A DNA stretch of 64,000 nt from Brevibacterium paucivorans (GTDB lineage: Bacteria > Actinomycetota > Actinomycetes > Actinomycetales > Brevibacteriaceae): contig NZ_JAFBCP010000001.1 in the NCBI RefSeq assembly GCF_016907735.1, positions 2,046,001-2,110,000 on the forward strand, written 5' to 3'. Below the pieces are notes generated by a model. That model was not told the origin of the DNA, ran no database searches, and worked only from the letters and a program-made list of their open reading frames with translations. Numbering within the stretch: position 1 is the stretch's first letter; each line of letters begins with the position of its first letter. This document shows, piece after piece, positions 17,268 to 26,920 of the stretch. The position numbers and the translations under genes were made by a program.

Positions 17268-20200
17268 TTACTCTTGGTCAACAGGCGCATCGACCCAGGG
17301 GACAACTGGGTTGCCTGTAAAGTACGCGTTCGCGGGAACAAATTCTCCACGCATCACAAGTGACGTGGGTCCCACGGTAGACGACCTGCCCAGTGTGGCG
17401 GCCGGCAAGATAACGCTGTTTGGCCCAAGGGTAGCACCGTCCTCCAAGGTCACCGCGTCAAGGGACATGACACGGTCGTGGAAAAGGTGCGTTTGGACCA
17501 CGCATCCACGGTTCACCGTGGAGTTGTTCTCCAAGACCACCAGATCGGCTTCTGGCAACCAGTACGTTTCACACCACACGCCGTGGCCAATCTTGGCCCC
17601 GAGCGCACGCAAGTACCACACGAGAGCCGGCGTTCCCACAGCCTTTCGGGTAAACCACGGGGCAGCAATGAGCTCAACAAAGCAGTCAGCGACCTCGTTA
17701 CGCCAGATAAACGAGGACCAGAGCGGGTGTTCACCAGCAGGGATACGACCCACAAACAACCACTTGGTCACCACGGCCACACCGGCGGCAACAGCGCCAG
17801 CGCACATCATGACCAGTCCGGACAACACAATGGCCCACACAGCTGACTGTGTCGCTTGAGTAATCCACATAAGCGAAAGGATCACGCCAGCGACCATGAG
17901 ACCAGCGACACCCACGGACAACAGACGCAGAGTCTCCCACGCTCCACGCGCCACCTTGAGTTTCTTGGGAGGTGCGTACGTGAGCGATTCGTCGGCCGCC
18001 ACCTCGGCGCGCCGGAGCTCAACAGGAGGCGAACCGATCCACGAGCTACCCTTCTTTGACTTGGGAGGCGCTGCCGACAACACCGCAACCAGGGCGTTCT
18101 TCGGAACCCTGCGCCCGGCTGCCGCAATTCCAGAGTTACCCAGGAAGGCGCGCTTACCCACTTTGGCGTGGCCAATACGCATCCACCCGTTACCCAGTTC
18201 GTAACTGGCGACCATGGTGTCGTCGGCGAGGAACGCGCCGGAAGCGATGTGCGTCATCTTGGGAACCAACAGCACCGTCGAAGCTTCGACACCTGAACCC
18301 ACCTTGGTGCCCAACAGTCGCAACCAGATGGGCGTGATCAGACCGGCGTACATGGGGAACAGTAGATCCCGGGCCATGTCCATGATGCGTTCGGTAGCCC
18401 AGACCCTAAAGCCCATGAGCGAACGCACGGGATACGTGCCTTCGCGCAAACCAATCGACAGCGTGCGCACCGCAATGAGGACAAACAAGGCGGTGAAAAC
18501 AAACCAGATGAGTGCCAGTGCCGGTGACCACGCGAGAAGAGTCAGCGGCTGAGTGACAACGTCAACACCGTACATCCACAGCATGAGCGCAATGGGCGGA
18601 ACCGCGGCCAAATATGGAATAGACGCGTGGAGTAGCGAACCGATCGCGTAGAGCAAGAACGGCAAGTGCGCGCGCTTGCTTGGCGGTGCCGGCCAGCGAT
18701 GGTGCTTCTTCGATGTGCGCTGAGCAGGGGACCCGGAGTACACCTGCTTCTTGCGCACTTTACCCGTCACTGCCGAGCCCGGAGCGACACGGGCTTCTGC
18801 GCCCACGCGCGTGCCGGGCATGAGAGTTGAACGGGACCCAACAACGGCGTACTTGCCCACGTGAATGGGGCCAACCCGCAACAGATCTCCATCGACCCAC
18901 CAGCCCTTGAGATCCACCTCGGGCTCAATTGCGGCACCCTCTTCCAAGGTGAGCATGCCCGTCACCGGTGGGATGGAGTGGAGGTCGATATCGCGCCCCA
19001 ACTTGTTACCCAGCAGGCGCGCGTACCACGTTACCCACGGGGCAGAACCAACCGAGACGGCAGAGGCGTTGTCGGCGATATGTTCGGCCAACCACAGGCG
19101 CAAGTGAACCCACCCGGAGCGCGGATACACGCCGGGTTTGAGGTTGCCCAAGAGCAGGCGCGCACAGCCAGCTGAGACCAGCATGCGCCCCCACGACGTG
19201 ACGAACACCAGGTAGAGAACACCGATCAGCCACCATGACGTGGTGATGACAGGCGCGCCCATGAGTGCGAGCACGTTCATTGCGACCAGCGTCATGACGA
19301 TCCAGTGCATCGCCGCCAAAATGTGGACCGGAATGCCCAAGAGGGTCTGCATCCACTGCATGAAGCGACTGGTGCGCTTCACGGTGCGTTCGGAACGCTG
19401 GGTGGTGGGCTCGGTTCCCGTACACATTTCAGCGAGTGCGCCGAAGCGTGGGTGTGCGTAAATGTCACCTACGGTGATGGTCGAGAAGTTGGTGCGCAAG
19501 CGGCTCACCAGCTGAGCCGCGGCCAAGGATCCGCCACCGGCGTTAAAGAAGTCCGTGTTCATGCCGGGTGCTGCGCCCAGGGTGGCCTCCCACTGTTCGG
19601 CGATCCAGGCGTATTCGGCTGGGACATCACCGGTGTCCTCGGAGGTGTCCATGCCTGGAAGAGGCCAGGGGAGTGCGTTGCGGTCAACCTTGCCCGAGGT
19701 CTTGGTTGGCAGATCGTCGACGATGGCTAGGCGCGGAACAAGGGCAGGTGGCAACACGTCACGGAGTTGCTGGGACCAGGTTTCGAGCTGCTGCGCGTCA
19801 GCAGTGACGCCGGGTGAGGGTGCCAAATAACCAATCAGCAGTTGAACCCCGCCAGAAGTGGTTTTCACCGCGGCCGCGCCACCGTGAACGTCGGGTAGCG
19901 ATTGGAGGGCGGCGTCGACTTCACCCATTTCAATACGGCGGCCACCCAGTTTGATCTGTTCGTCGGCTCGTCCAACGAAGATCAGGCCGGCTGGGTCGTT
20001 GATGACGAGGTCACCGGATCTGTATGCGCGCTCCCAGCCGAGCGTTTCCATAGGAGCGTATTTTTCGGCGTCTTTTTCTGGGTCCAAATAACGTGCGAGG
20101 CCCACGCCGCCGATGATGAGTTCGCCCGTTTCACCTTCGGCAACTGGGATGCCGGTTTCTGGGTTGACGACGGCCAGATCCCACCCGGCCAGAGGAAGAC

Positions 20201-21137
20201 CAATACGCACGGGTTCTTCGCCCAGCGGGGCAGCACACGCAACCACGGTGGCTTCGGTGGGACCGTATGTGTTCCACACTTCGCGGTCCCCGTCAGACAG
20301 GCGCTGAGCCAGTTCAAGTGGGCAGGCTTCGCCACCAAAAATGAGGAGGCGCACATTGTCCAAAGTTTCTGGTGGCCACAGGGCTGCCAGCGTGGGGACC
20401 GTGGAGACGACCGAGATGCGCCTACTCGCAAGCCACGGGCCCAAGTCCATTCCGGACTTCACCAACGCGCGGGGAGCCGGAACCAGGCAGGCTCCGTGAC
20501 CCCACGCGAGCCACATTTCTTCACAGCTCGCGTCGAATGCCACCGACAAGCCGGCTAGCACTCGGTCGGATGGACCCAACGGTTCGTCCTGGCAGAAAAT
20601 CTGTGCTTCGGCTGCCACGAACGCGGCCGCGGACCGGTGTGTGACGGCAACACCCTTGGGTTTGCCCGTAGATCCCGAGGTGAAAATCACCCAACAGTCG
20701 TCCTCGGGGACCGGGGCGCGAAGTTCGGGTGGCGTTTCGCGCGTGGTCACTTTGGTGATCGTGGGGCCGTCGGTGATGACGGCAGCGACATTGGCTTCTT
20801 CGAAGACCGTACGGGCACGCTCGTCCGGGTCGTCAACATCGACAGGGACGTAGGCCGCGCCGATCATGAGCACCGACAGAATCGACACGTACAGATCAAC
20901 GGAACCAGAGGAGACGCGAACACCCACCTTGTCGCCTGGCCCCACCCCGTGCTCGTGCAGAGTGAGTCCAAAGCTACGCATCTGCTCAACGAGCTCCGCG
21001 TATGTGAGAACTGTGGTGCCGTCGTCGATCGCTGGAGTGTCCGGGTGTTCTGCGACGTTCTTTAAAATGAGGTCGACAAGGGTTCCGGGTTCACTTGCGA
21101 GGTGACCGGCCGGAAATTGAGGCTCGTACGTGTTCAC
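17268..21137 (-). CDS. Pls/PosA-type single-module NRPS with C-terminal membrane LbH domains
   Basis: 1289 residues. An adenylation domain (about 20-500) has TSGSTGKPKG (153 on), NTYGPTEA (289), YRSGDL, GRRIEMGEVDAAL and PTKTSGKVDRNALP with K483. A carrier domain follows with phosphopantetheine serine S537 (GGGSLAA). There is no condensation or thioesterase domain. The rest (600-1289) alternates membrane segments with three left-handed beta-helix, hexapeptide-like blocks, the hallmark of polylysine synthetase-type enzymes that elongate one amino acid iteratively at the membrane. The pocket residues I align are DAETIGTVVK, with acidic E206, which suggests a basic substrate such as lysine. GTG 21137 follows AAGGTGG. 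The M1 peptidase is coupled behind it and a PPTase diverges in front. Confidence 0.88.
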   Translation of the reverse strand: MNTYEPQFPAGHLASEPGTLVDLILKNVAEHPDTPAIDDGTTVLTYAELVEQMRSFGLTLHEHGVGPGDKVGVRVSSGSVDLYVSILSVLMIGAAYVPVDVDDPDERARTVFEEANVAAVITDGPTITKVTTRETPPELRAPVPEDDCWVIFTSGSTGKPKGVAVTHRSAAAFVAAEAQIFCQDEPLGPSDRVLAGLSVAFDASCEEMWLAWGHGACLVPAPRALVKSGMDLGPWLASRRISVVSTVPTLAALWPPETLDNVRLLIFGGEACPLELAQRLSDGDREVWNTYGPTEATVVACAAPLGEEPVRIGLPLAGWDLAVVNPETGIPVAEGETGELIIGGVGLARYLDPEKDAEKYAPMETLGWERAYRSGDLVINDPAGLIFVGRADEQIKLGGRRIEMGEVDAALQSLPDVHGGAAAVKTTSGGVQLLIGYLAPSPGVTADAQQLETWSQQLRDVLPPALVPRLAIVDDLPTKTSGKVDRNALPWPLPGMDTSEDTGDVPAEYAWIAEQWEATLGAAPGMNTDFFNAGGGSLAAAQLVSRLRTNFSTITVGDIYAHPRFGALAEMCTGTEPTTQRSERTVKRTSRFMQWMQTLLGIPVHILAAMHWIVMTLVAMNVLALMGAPVITTSWWLIGVLYLVFVTSWGRMLVSAGCARLLLGNLKPGVYPRSGWVHLRLWLAEHIADNASAVSVGSAPWVTWYARLLGNKLGRDIDLHSIPPVTGMLTLEEGAAIEPEVDLKGWWVDGDLLRVGPIHVGKYAVVGSRSTLMPGTRVGAEARVAPGSAVTGKVRKKQVYSGSPAQRTSKKHHRWPAPPSKRAHLPFLLYAIGSLLHASIPYLAAVPPIALMLWMYGVDVVTQPLTLLAWSPALALIWFVFTALFVLIAVRTLSIGLREGTYPVRSLMGFRVWATERIMDMARDLLFPMYAGLITPIWLRLLGTKVGSGVEASTVLLVPKMTHIASGAFLADDTMVASYELGNGWMRIGHAKVGKRAFLGNSGIAAAGRRVPKNALVAVLSAAPPKSKKGSSWIGSPPVELRRAEVAADESLTYAPPKKLKVARGAWETLRLLSVGVAGLMVAGVILSLMWITQATQSAVWAIVLSGLVMMCAGAVAAGVAVVTKWLFVGRIPAGEHPLWSSFIWRNEVADCFVELIAAPWFTRKAVGTPALVWYLRALGAKIGHGVWCETYWLPEADLVVLENNSTVNRGCVVQTHLFHDRVMSLDAVTLEDGATLGPNSVILPAATLGRSSTVGPTSLVMRGEFVPANAYFTGNPVVPWVDAPVDQE

Positions 21138-21215
21138 AGACCACCTTGGGTAGGGCTTTGAGATCGCCTTAATGGTACAGAACTAAACCGCTGGAGTTAA
21201 TTTGGAGGAACGGGA

Positions 21216-21767
21216 GTGGATGCGCGAATCGTGAGGGACACCGATGCTTCAGCAGACCACATGCTGACTCAACTTGTGGCCCACCACTACGGTATCAACC
21301 CACATGACCTGCAGGTTAAATCGCACGCGCGAGGTAATCCCATCGTCACCGACGGTAATCACATCGTGGAATGTTCCGTGTCCCGATCACACCCTTACAC
21401 GGCTGTTGCAATTCTCACACCAGGGGAAACAGGCTGGATCGGCATTGACATTGAACCGGCAGATGCCCTCACAGTTCAACCCCACACTTTCACCCACATC
21501 CTGGGACCCCACGAACGGCCGCACTTTACAGACCTTCCCGAGGACGACCTCGGCCGGGCCCTTCTGCGCGCCTGGGTGCGCAAAGAGGCAGTTCTCAAAA
21601 GCATGCACACCGGATTTGGGGCGTTAGAACCCGCTCAGATCGAATGCGGGCCACCCCAGAACGCCGACTGCACATCACACTCCTGGATCACCGTGACCGA
21701 CATGGTGACGAAAGAATACGTGGCTGCGCTCGCGGTCAATCCAGCAGGTGGCAACGGCAGTGAGTAA
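21216..21767 (+). CDS. 4'-phosphopantetheinyl transferase, Sfp type
   Basis: 183 residues. The magnesium and CoA-binding motifs of Sfp-like transferases are visible: GIDIEPA (about 75-81) and WVRKEAVLK (119-127). The family converts apo-carrier domains to holo form by moving phosphopantetheine from CoA. It starts 78 bases from the divergent NRPS, whose carrier serine S537 is the obvious client. GTG 21216 follows GGAGGAA. It is shorter than Sfp (about 220 residues), in line with compact actinobacterial versions. Confidence 0.88.
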   Translation: MDARIVRDTDASADHMLTQLVAHHYGINPHDLQVKSHARGNPIVTDGNHIVECSVSRSHPYTAVAILTPGETGWIGIDIEPADALTVQPHTFTHILGPHERPHFTDLPEDDLGRALLRAWVRKEAVLKSMHTGFGALEPAQIECGPPQNADCTSHSWITVTDMVTKEYVAALAVNPAGGNGSE

Positions 21768-21798
21768 CATGCGTAACTAGCACGAGAGAAAGGCACGC

Positions 21799-22599
21799 AT
21801 GACGGAATCGGCTTTTGACCAGGCAATCGCGGTGAGCTTTGACGGCAACCGGGCACAGGCCAGCACACACCCCAAGTTTCACAACATGGTGGGCCCGTTT
21901 GGCGGGATCACTGTGGCCACCATTTGCCACGCAGTCCAGACCCACCCTGACGCCCAGGGGAGGCTCGCAGCAGTCACCACGAACTTCACGTCACCTGTGC
22001 GCGACGGCGACTATGAGCTGGAACTGGTGTGCGTGCGTACCAACTCGTCGAACCAACACTGGGTGGTGAAGGGGCACCAAGGTGAGGACACGCCACTGAC
22101 GGCCACAGTGTTGCTGGTCGCCGAGCGTGGCCAGTTGCGCGCAAACGAGATTCCGTTCCCTTCTGTGGCAGCGCCGGAAGAGTACCCGGTCGCCGACGGC
22201 GCAGGACGGCCCGAATGGTCAAACAACTACGAACTGCGGTTTGTCGAAGGTGGCTGGGAACGGATCCAGGAAGGGCCGCAAGAGGACACCACATCCACGT
22301 ACTGGCTACGACACGCAGATGGTCGCCCATGGGATTACGCGGCCCTTGTTGCGGCTTCCGATTCGTTCTTCCCCAGGTCCTTCCTGCGCGCGGGACGTCC
22401 ACTGCCAGCCGGCACTATCACGATCACCACATACTTGTCGGCGGACGCGCACGTGCTGGAATCGGCAGGCGCGGACATTCTGTGTTCGGCGCGTGCGCAG
22501 TGGTTTGGGTCTGGTCTGCACGACCAAACAGCTCAGCTGTGGACGCGGTCGGGCGAGGTGCTCGCTGTCAGTCACCAGCTGGTGTACTCGAAGCTGTAA
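21799..22599 (+). CDS. Acyl-CoA thioesterase-like double hot-dog protein
   Basis: 266 residues. Two hot-dog halves of the TesB-like thioesterase family can be recognised: the first includes FGGITVATICHAVQTHP and TTNFTSPVRDGDYELE, the second a TITTYLSADAHVLE segment near the end. It probably hydrolyses an acyl-CoA, substrate unknown. It lies 31 bases after the PPTase gene in the same direction with its own GAGAAAGG site, so cotranscription is likely. A link to the NRPS product is possible but not shown, and a role in lipid metabolism is equally likely. Confidence 0.75.
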   Translation: MTESAFDQAIAVSFDGNRAQASTHPKFHNMVGPFGGITVATICHAVQTHPDAQGRLAAVTTNFTSPVRDGDYELELVCVRTNSSNQHWVVKGHQGEDTPLTATVLLVAERGQLRANEIPFPSVAAPEEYPVADGAGRPEWSNNYELRFVEGGWERIQEGPQEDTTSTYWLRHADGRPWDYAALVAASDSFFPRSFLRAGRPLPAGTITITTYLSADAHVLESAGADILCSARAQWFGSGLHDQTAQLWTRSGEVLAVSHQLVYSKL

Positions 22600-22630
22600 C
22601 GCGGGCCTTTTGTTCGCTGTCGCGGGCTCT

Positions 22631-23779
22631 TTACTCCTGTGGGCGTGAAGGCAAGCGCGACAGACCTTCGAGGAGGAGGTCGGTGTCGCCTGCGAAGCAC
22701 ACGCGTACCCACCCTTCACCGTGCTGTCCAAAAGCGGTGCCAGGGGCTAGAGCTACTTTGTGTTCGAGCAAGAACTGTTCGGCCCATGTGCTCACGTCAC
22801 CACCCGTGGCGTGTGACATGTTGATAAACAGGTAGATCGCACCGCGCGGAGTGAGGTACTCGATGTTCTTTGCGTCCAGGACTTCGCGTGCGCGGGCCAG
22901 GTTTGTGCGGTAGTGCTCAAGCGCCTTGTGGACTTCGTCCTGCGGGCCTTCAACCGCGGCGAGCGCCGAGTACTGTGCTGGGGTATTCACACACGACACG
23001 TTCGCTTCCTGCAGAGCGCCCACGCGAGTGGTCATCCCAGGGGGCGTGACCAAGTAGCCCACGCGACCGCCTGTGATGCCATAGGTTTTTGAAAAGGAAT
23101 ATACGGACAAGACGCGGTTGTCGTTGTCGAGGGTAGCCGGCGAAATGAACTCGCCGTCAAACACCAGGTACTCGTAGACTTCGTCGCTGATGACCCACAG
23201 GTCGTACTCCTTTGCGAAGTCCATGAGGGCGACCATGACGTCGCGTTCAAAAACAACACCCAGCGGGTTGGACGGGCTGTTGAGCAAGATGGCTTTGGTG
23301 TTGGGAGTAACCAGTTTTTCGAGGTCTTCGATCTGTGGAGTGAAATCGTTTTCAGACTTCAAGGGGTAACCCACTGGGGTTGCGCCCACCGTGCGTGGAG
23401 TCATGAAGAACGTGGCGTAACCGGGGTCAGGTACAAGAATTTCGTCACCGGGCCCAAGCGCCAGGCTCATGGCCATGTGAAGCGAATTAGATCCACCAGC
23501 GCCGATGTGAATCTGGTCGGGGTCCACCGGGTACTTGTTGAACTCGGTGACTTTCTTTGCCAGTGCGCGCCGCAGTGGCATGATTCCCGAGTTGGGCGCG
23601 TAACGGATCATGCCGTCCTTAAATGCGCGAGCTCCGGCTTCCAGAATGTGTTGGGGGACAGGAAGATCGGGTTCCCCCACGCTCAAAGGAATGACGTCGT
23701 CGAGTTCAAGAGAGAGCTCGAAGATGCGACGGATCTCGGAGTCAGGGAAGCTGTGCGCTGTCTGGCTGAGTTTGGGCAT
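22631..23779 (-). CDS. Pyridoxal-phosphate aminotransferase, class I/II
   Basis: 382 residues of fold type I. The N-terminal IPLSVGEPDLPVP motif, NSPSNPLG, SDEVYEYL and the PLP-binding lysine in SFSKTYGITGGRVGYL are all typical of aspartate/PatA-like aminotransferases. It moves an amino group between an amino acid and a 2-oxo acid; the exact pair is unknown. It is the last gene of a minus-strand group with the OpgC-like protein (59 bases upstream) and the alpha/beta hydrolase, and is convergent with the thioesterase. Confidence 0.88.
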   Translation of the reverse strand: MPKLSQTAHSFPDSEIRRIFELSLELDDVIPLSVGEPDLPVPQHILEAGARAFKDGMIRYAPNSGIMPLRRALAKKVTEFNKYPVDPDQIHIGAGGSNSLHMAMSLALGPGDEILVPDPGYATFFMTPRTVGATPVGYPLKSENDFTPQIEDLEKLVTPNTKAILLNSPSNPLGVVFERDVMVALMDFAKEYDLWVISDEVYEYLVFDGEFISPATLDNDNRVLSVYSFSKTYGITGGRVGYLVTPPGMTTRVGALQEANVSCVNTPAQYSALAAVEGPQDEVHKALEHYRTNLARAREVLDAKNIEYLTPRGAIYLFINMSHATGGDVSTWAEQFLLEHKVALAPGTAFGQHGEGWVRVCFAGDTDLLLEGLSRLPSRPQE

Positions 23780-23838
23780 GTGTAGTCCTCATTGATTACG
23801 TCTTGAAGGTGGCAGATGCTGGGGTCAGTCGCTACCAC

Positions 23839-24939
23839 TCACTGAGGCATGATTTTAAGCACTAGCTTACTCTTCATCAACAGCCACATAATCATGATCG
23901 TCAGCAGCCCAACGAACATGTTCCACAGGGAGCCCTGTGCTTCAGTGATGATCACGATAAACGGCAAAATAATCGCCTGCAGACAGTAAGCAGTGAGCGA
24001 GTACTTTCCGAATGGAACCAAGACCCACCCCAAGAATTTCATAATGGGGTCGCGCAGGACGTGGAAGAACGCGAGGAGCCCACCAAACCAGATGAACGCC
24101 AGGATCATGCGCCCTGGTTGCATGGGGAAGTTGGAGAAGGTGCTGTTACCCCAGTGGTGGAGGTTCGTCTGGAAATCGCCCAGACCAAGCTGGTTCATCA
24201 GGTGCTCTCCGTGGATCGCAATCCCACTGAGCACCATTGTTACGGCGGTGACGGATACGAGTCCCACGATCATGACATTGCGCCACGTCACGTGATTCGC
24301 CATCCAATTTCGAACAGGTGTGAAGACATACCCCAACGCCGCCGCCAGGAAGAACAACAGTTGCCACTGGACGACCGCCTCGGGCGTTTCAAAAAACAAA
24401 CTGGAGGCGTACACAAGCACCGACGCCAGAACTGCCACCCACAGTTTGCCTTTGCGCACTAACCAGAGGAATACAGGCGTCACCAGCAACATCACCGCGT
24501 ACATGCGGAGGAAAAAGATCCATGCGTGAAACGTGCGCATGAGTAGGACGTTCACAACGGTGCTACCCACCGTGGTGTCTTCGGGAGGGAGAGAAGGCAA
24601 GGTATTCACGTTGTCCGGGGGAACCAACGCCGTGATCGCCATGAGGAAAAGAGTGATGCCCACACCCCACAGATAGAGCTTGAGGGCGCGTCGCCACAGG
24701 CTCTTCGTGACCTGCCACAGGTCTTTGTGACGTCCCTTGTACGCGCGAATAAAACCGATAAGGAAACCGGAAATGAGGAAGAAGCCTTCTGCCGAACTCA
24801 CCCACAGCCAACCCTTGCCAGAGAAGAATGCAAGAGGGGAGGGCCAGTAAGCCAGATGGTCAAGCGTAATGACCATGATGAAGAAGCCCCGCAAAAGGTC
24901 AAACTCAACGATTCTGCGGGAAGTAGCGCGTTTTGCCAT
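23839..24939 (-). CDS. OpgC-like integral membrane acyltransferase
   Basis: 366 residues with about ten membrane helices. The start (EFDLLRGFFIMVITLDHL) has the arginine and histidine that the OpgC/acyltransferase-3 group uses to move acyl groups across the membrane to glycans. The family succinylates osmoregulated periplasmic glucans in proteobacteria; in actinobacteria the acceptor is unknown. ATG 24939 lies only six bases after the hydrolase stop, so the two are one transcription unit. Confidence 0.75.
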   Translation of the reverse strand: MAKRATSRRIVEFDLLRGFFIMVITLDHLAYWPSPLAFFSGKGWLWVSSAEGFFLISGFLIGFIRAYKGRHKDLWQVTKSLWRRALKLYLWGVGITLFLMAITALVPPDNVNTLPSLPPEDTTVGSTVVNVLLMRTFHAWIFFLRMYAVMLLVTPVFLWLVRKGKLWVAVLASVLVYASSLFFETPEAVVQWQLLFFLAAALGYVFTPVRNWMANHVTWRNVMIVGLVSVTAVTMVLSGIAIHGEHLMNQLGLGDFQTNLHHWGNSTFSNFPMQPGRMILAFIWFGGLLAFFHVLRDPIMKFLGWVLVPFGKYSLTAYCLQAIILPFIVIITEAQGSLWNMFVGLLTIMIMWLLMKSKLVLKIMPQ

Positions 24940-24945
24940 GTGTTG

Positions 24946-26754
24946 TTATGAATCCTTCCGTCTCTGAAGGATAGCCCACAAGACCTTGTCGAACAGACTC
25001 TGTTGAGCCGTGTTTTGCTCAGGGTGGCGCCACGCTTGACCCGTGGACTTGCGGGCGATGTCATCGGCAATCGCGTCACCAATTTTGGTGCAGTCCTTTT
25101 TTGTGAAACGTGTGTCCAGAATCTCGTTCCAGTAGTGCACAACTTCGCGGTGATAACTGTGCCCGCGACCACCGGGGAGCTGAACCGACCGGGGCATATC
25201 CGCCAGGAGTTGCCAGAACGTGAGCCAAGGGAACCACACAACATAGGGGCTCACGTCTTTGCCCCGTGGTTCGCGTAGCCAGTCGGGCTTGCGGAACATT
25301 ACGGATGGTGACCACCAGACCACCGGATCGGACGGATGCTGCGCGTATACGATGCGCGACCCAATCCACGGGCGATACGGGCCCAACGGAGACTCTTTGA
25401 GCTGTTTGGGCTTCTGCACGAAGCGGATGCGGCTCCCGCGGCCAATCACCGGTTGAATTTCGGGGGAGAGGACGTGACGCGATGCGATGAGGCCTTTGAA
25501 GATAGGGGTGGTGCGAGGGGTCCCCGTCCACAGGGCGCCGTCCACGCGCTGGCGCATATCGGTGATGCTAGTGAACGCGCCGTGTCCGCCCAAGGCGCCC
25601 AGGGATTCGCCGGTCACGTAAATGCGGGGGCGTTTGCCTAATGTGCTGACGTGACGCTCAACGGCCTCAAGTAGTGCGCGGCTGGCGTAGATTGCTTGAT
25701 CGCGGTGGATGAGGAATGCCAGCCAAGAGCCTGCAAAGCTGTATTGGATTGCGACCGATGCGCAGTTTCCTCCCATGAGGTATTCGAAGGCTTCGATTGA
25801 CCACTGTGGGGTCCAACCGGATCCGGTGTTGGTGACCAAGAGGAGGGCTTCGCGGTCGAACGCTCCCGCGCGGTCGAGTTCGCGTACGGCTGCGTCGGCT
25901 GCGTCCGCGAGGTCGGGGTGCGACAGGCGCCCGATGAACACGCGGATAGGTTCGTGGGCGGCGTCGGTGGGGGTCTGTGATTTGCCCGAGGTGCGTGTCA
26001 GTGTCGCTTGGATGCGGTCTTTGCGCGGGCCCGAGGCGACGAAATCACGGCCGTGGTAACCCAAGGTGGAAAAGGGTTCTTGTGAATAGCGCGAACCGGA
26101 GCGTTGAGGTTCAGACGGGCGGCGGGCGAGTGATGGGCGGGCGAAGTCGGAGCGCACGGCTTCTTCGGCGAGCCTGAACAGCAGTGTGGTGATGAGTTTG
26201 CGTGATGAGTAAATCATGGCGCCGGCGGACAGCGTCGTGATGAGCAGTTCGGGCATGAACGGCAAACGTGTGTGGAGTCGGCTTTCGAGGAACCGACGGA
26301 ACCGGTTCATCCCCAGGGACGCAAGGTCCAGACTCAGCCAGCCGAGTTCGCCTACGAGGTAACCGAATACGTGCTCACGAAGCGACACGGTGTGGTCGTT
26401 GGTGCGTTGCGCAATGTCTTCTTGTTCACGAATCGAACGCGAGATCGCGAATGCGGACCCCGCGCCTGCGAGGGACAGGAGCGCGATGTTGCGACTCACG
26501 CTTTGTGTGGCGGGACGGGCGATGCGGAAGCCGATGCGGTTGGATTGTGAGGGGTGTGGCGGTTGCGAAGAGTCAGCGGTGTTATGGCGTCTTCGGTTGA
26601 GTAGAGCGTAGGCGAGTTCGCCTGCTTTTTGTCCTGCGTACGCGTTGGCTGCCACGTTGATGGCGGTCATCCACCACGTGCGGGGAACGAGACTAGGAGT
26701 AAGGGCGGTCCAAGAACTTGCGTGACCAAAAGCGGCGGCAATGCGTTTCACCAC
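24946..26754 (-). CDS. Membrane-associated alpha/beta hydrolase (Abhydrolase_9-like)
   Basis: 602 residues from GTG 26754. The N-terminal third has several hydrophobic helices; the C-terminal half is an alpha/beta hydrolase with nucleophile elbow GESLG and a late GHSYHREVVHYW region that can supply the histidine. This matches a family of large actinobacterial membrane hydrolases of unknown substrate. A TTG at 26817 is also in frame, but its extra residues lie over a likely promoter (TAAATT), and GTG 26754 (or the adjacent GTG 26751) follows AGAGAAAG. It leads an operon with the OpgC-like protein. Confidence 0.78.
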   Translation of the reverse strand: MVKRIAAAFGHASSWTALTPSLVPRTWWMTAINVAANAYAGQKAGELAYALLNRRRHNTADSSQPPHPSQSNRIGFRIARPATQSVSRNIALLSLAGAGSAFAISRSIREQEDIAQRTNDHTVSLREHVFGYLVGELGWLSLDLASLGMNRFRRFLESRLHTRLPFMPELLITTLSAGAMIYSSRKLITTLLFRLAEEAVRSDFARPSLARRPSEPQRSGSRYSQEPFSTLGYHGRDFVASGPRKDRIQATLTRTSGKSQTPTDAAHEPIRVFIGRLSHPDLADAADAAVRELDRAGAFDREALLLVTNTGSGWTPQWSIEAFEYLMGGNCASVAIQYSFAGSWLAFLIHRDQAIYASRALLEAVERHVSTLGKRPRIYVTGESLGALGGHGAFTSITDMRQRVDGALWTGTPRTTPIFKGLIASRHVLSPEIQPVIGRGSRIRFVQKPKQLKESPLGPYRPWIGSRIVYAQHPSDPVVWWSPSVMFRKPDWLREPRGKDVSPYVVWFPWLTFWQLLADMPRSVQLPGGRGHSYHREVVHYWNEILDTRFTKKDCTKIGDAIADDIARKSTGQAWRHPEQNTAQQSLFDKVLWAILQRRKDS

Positions 26755-26820
26755 GTGTCGCTTTCTCTTCGCTTCAAGGGGTGCATCGCTTAAGAACGAT
26801 AATTTAAGACTACACAAATG

Positions 26821-26894
26821 TCGGGCTAGCGGGATTTGAACCCACGACCTCTTGACCCCCAGTCAAGCGCGCTACCAAGCTGCGCCATAGCCCG
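26821..26894 (-). tRNA. tRNA-Pro (anticodon GGG)
   Basis: 74 bases on the minus strand, read as CGGGCTA acceptor arm, D arm, anticodon stem CTTGA/TCAAG with loop CTGGGGG, T arm GTGGG-TTCAAAT-CCCGC and closing TAGCCCG plus discriminator A. The middle three bases of the loop are GGG, so it reads CCC and CCT proline codons. CCA is not encoded. It stands alone between two protein genes. Confidence 0.96.
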
Positions 26895-26920
26895 TACATG
26901 CATTGCGCACGAACTCCGAC

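Noticed and set aside
19902-20558. 218-codon plus-strand frame inside the NRPS gene
   Set aside because: It is antisense to the conserved adenylation motifs and has no protein family features.
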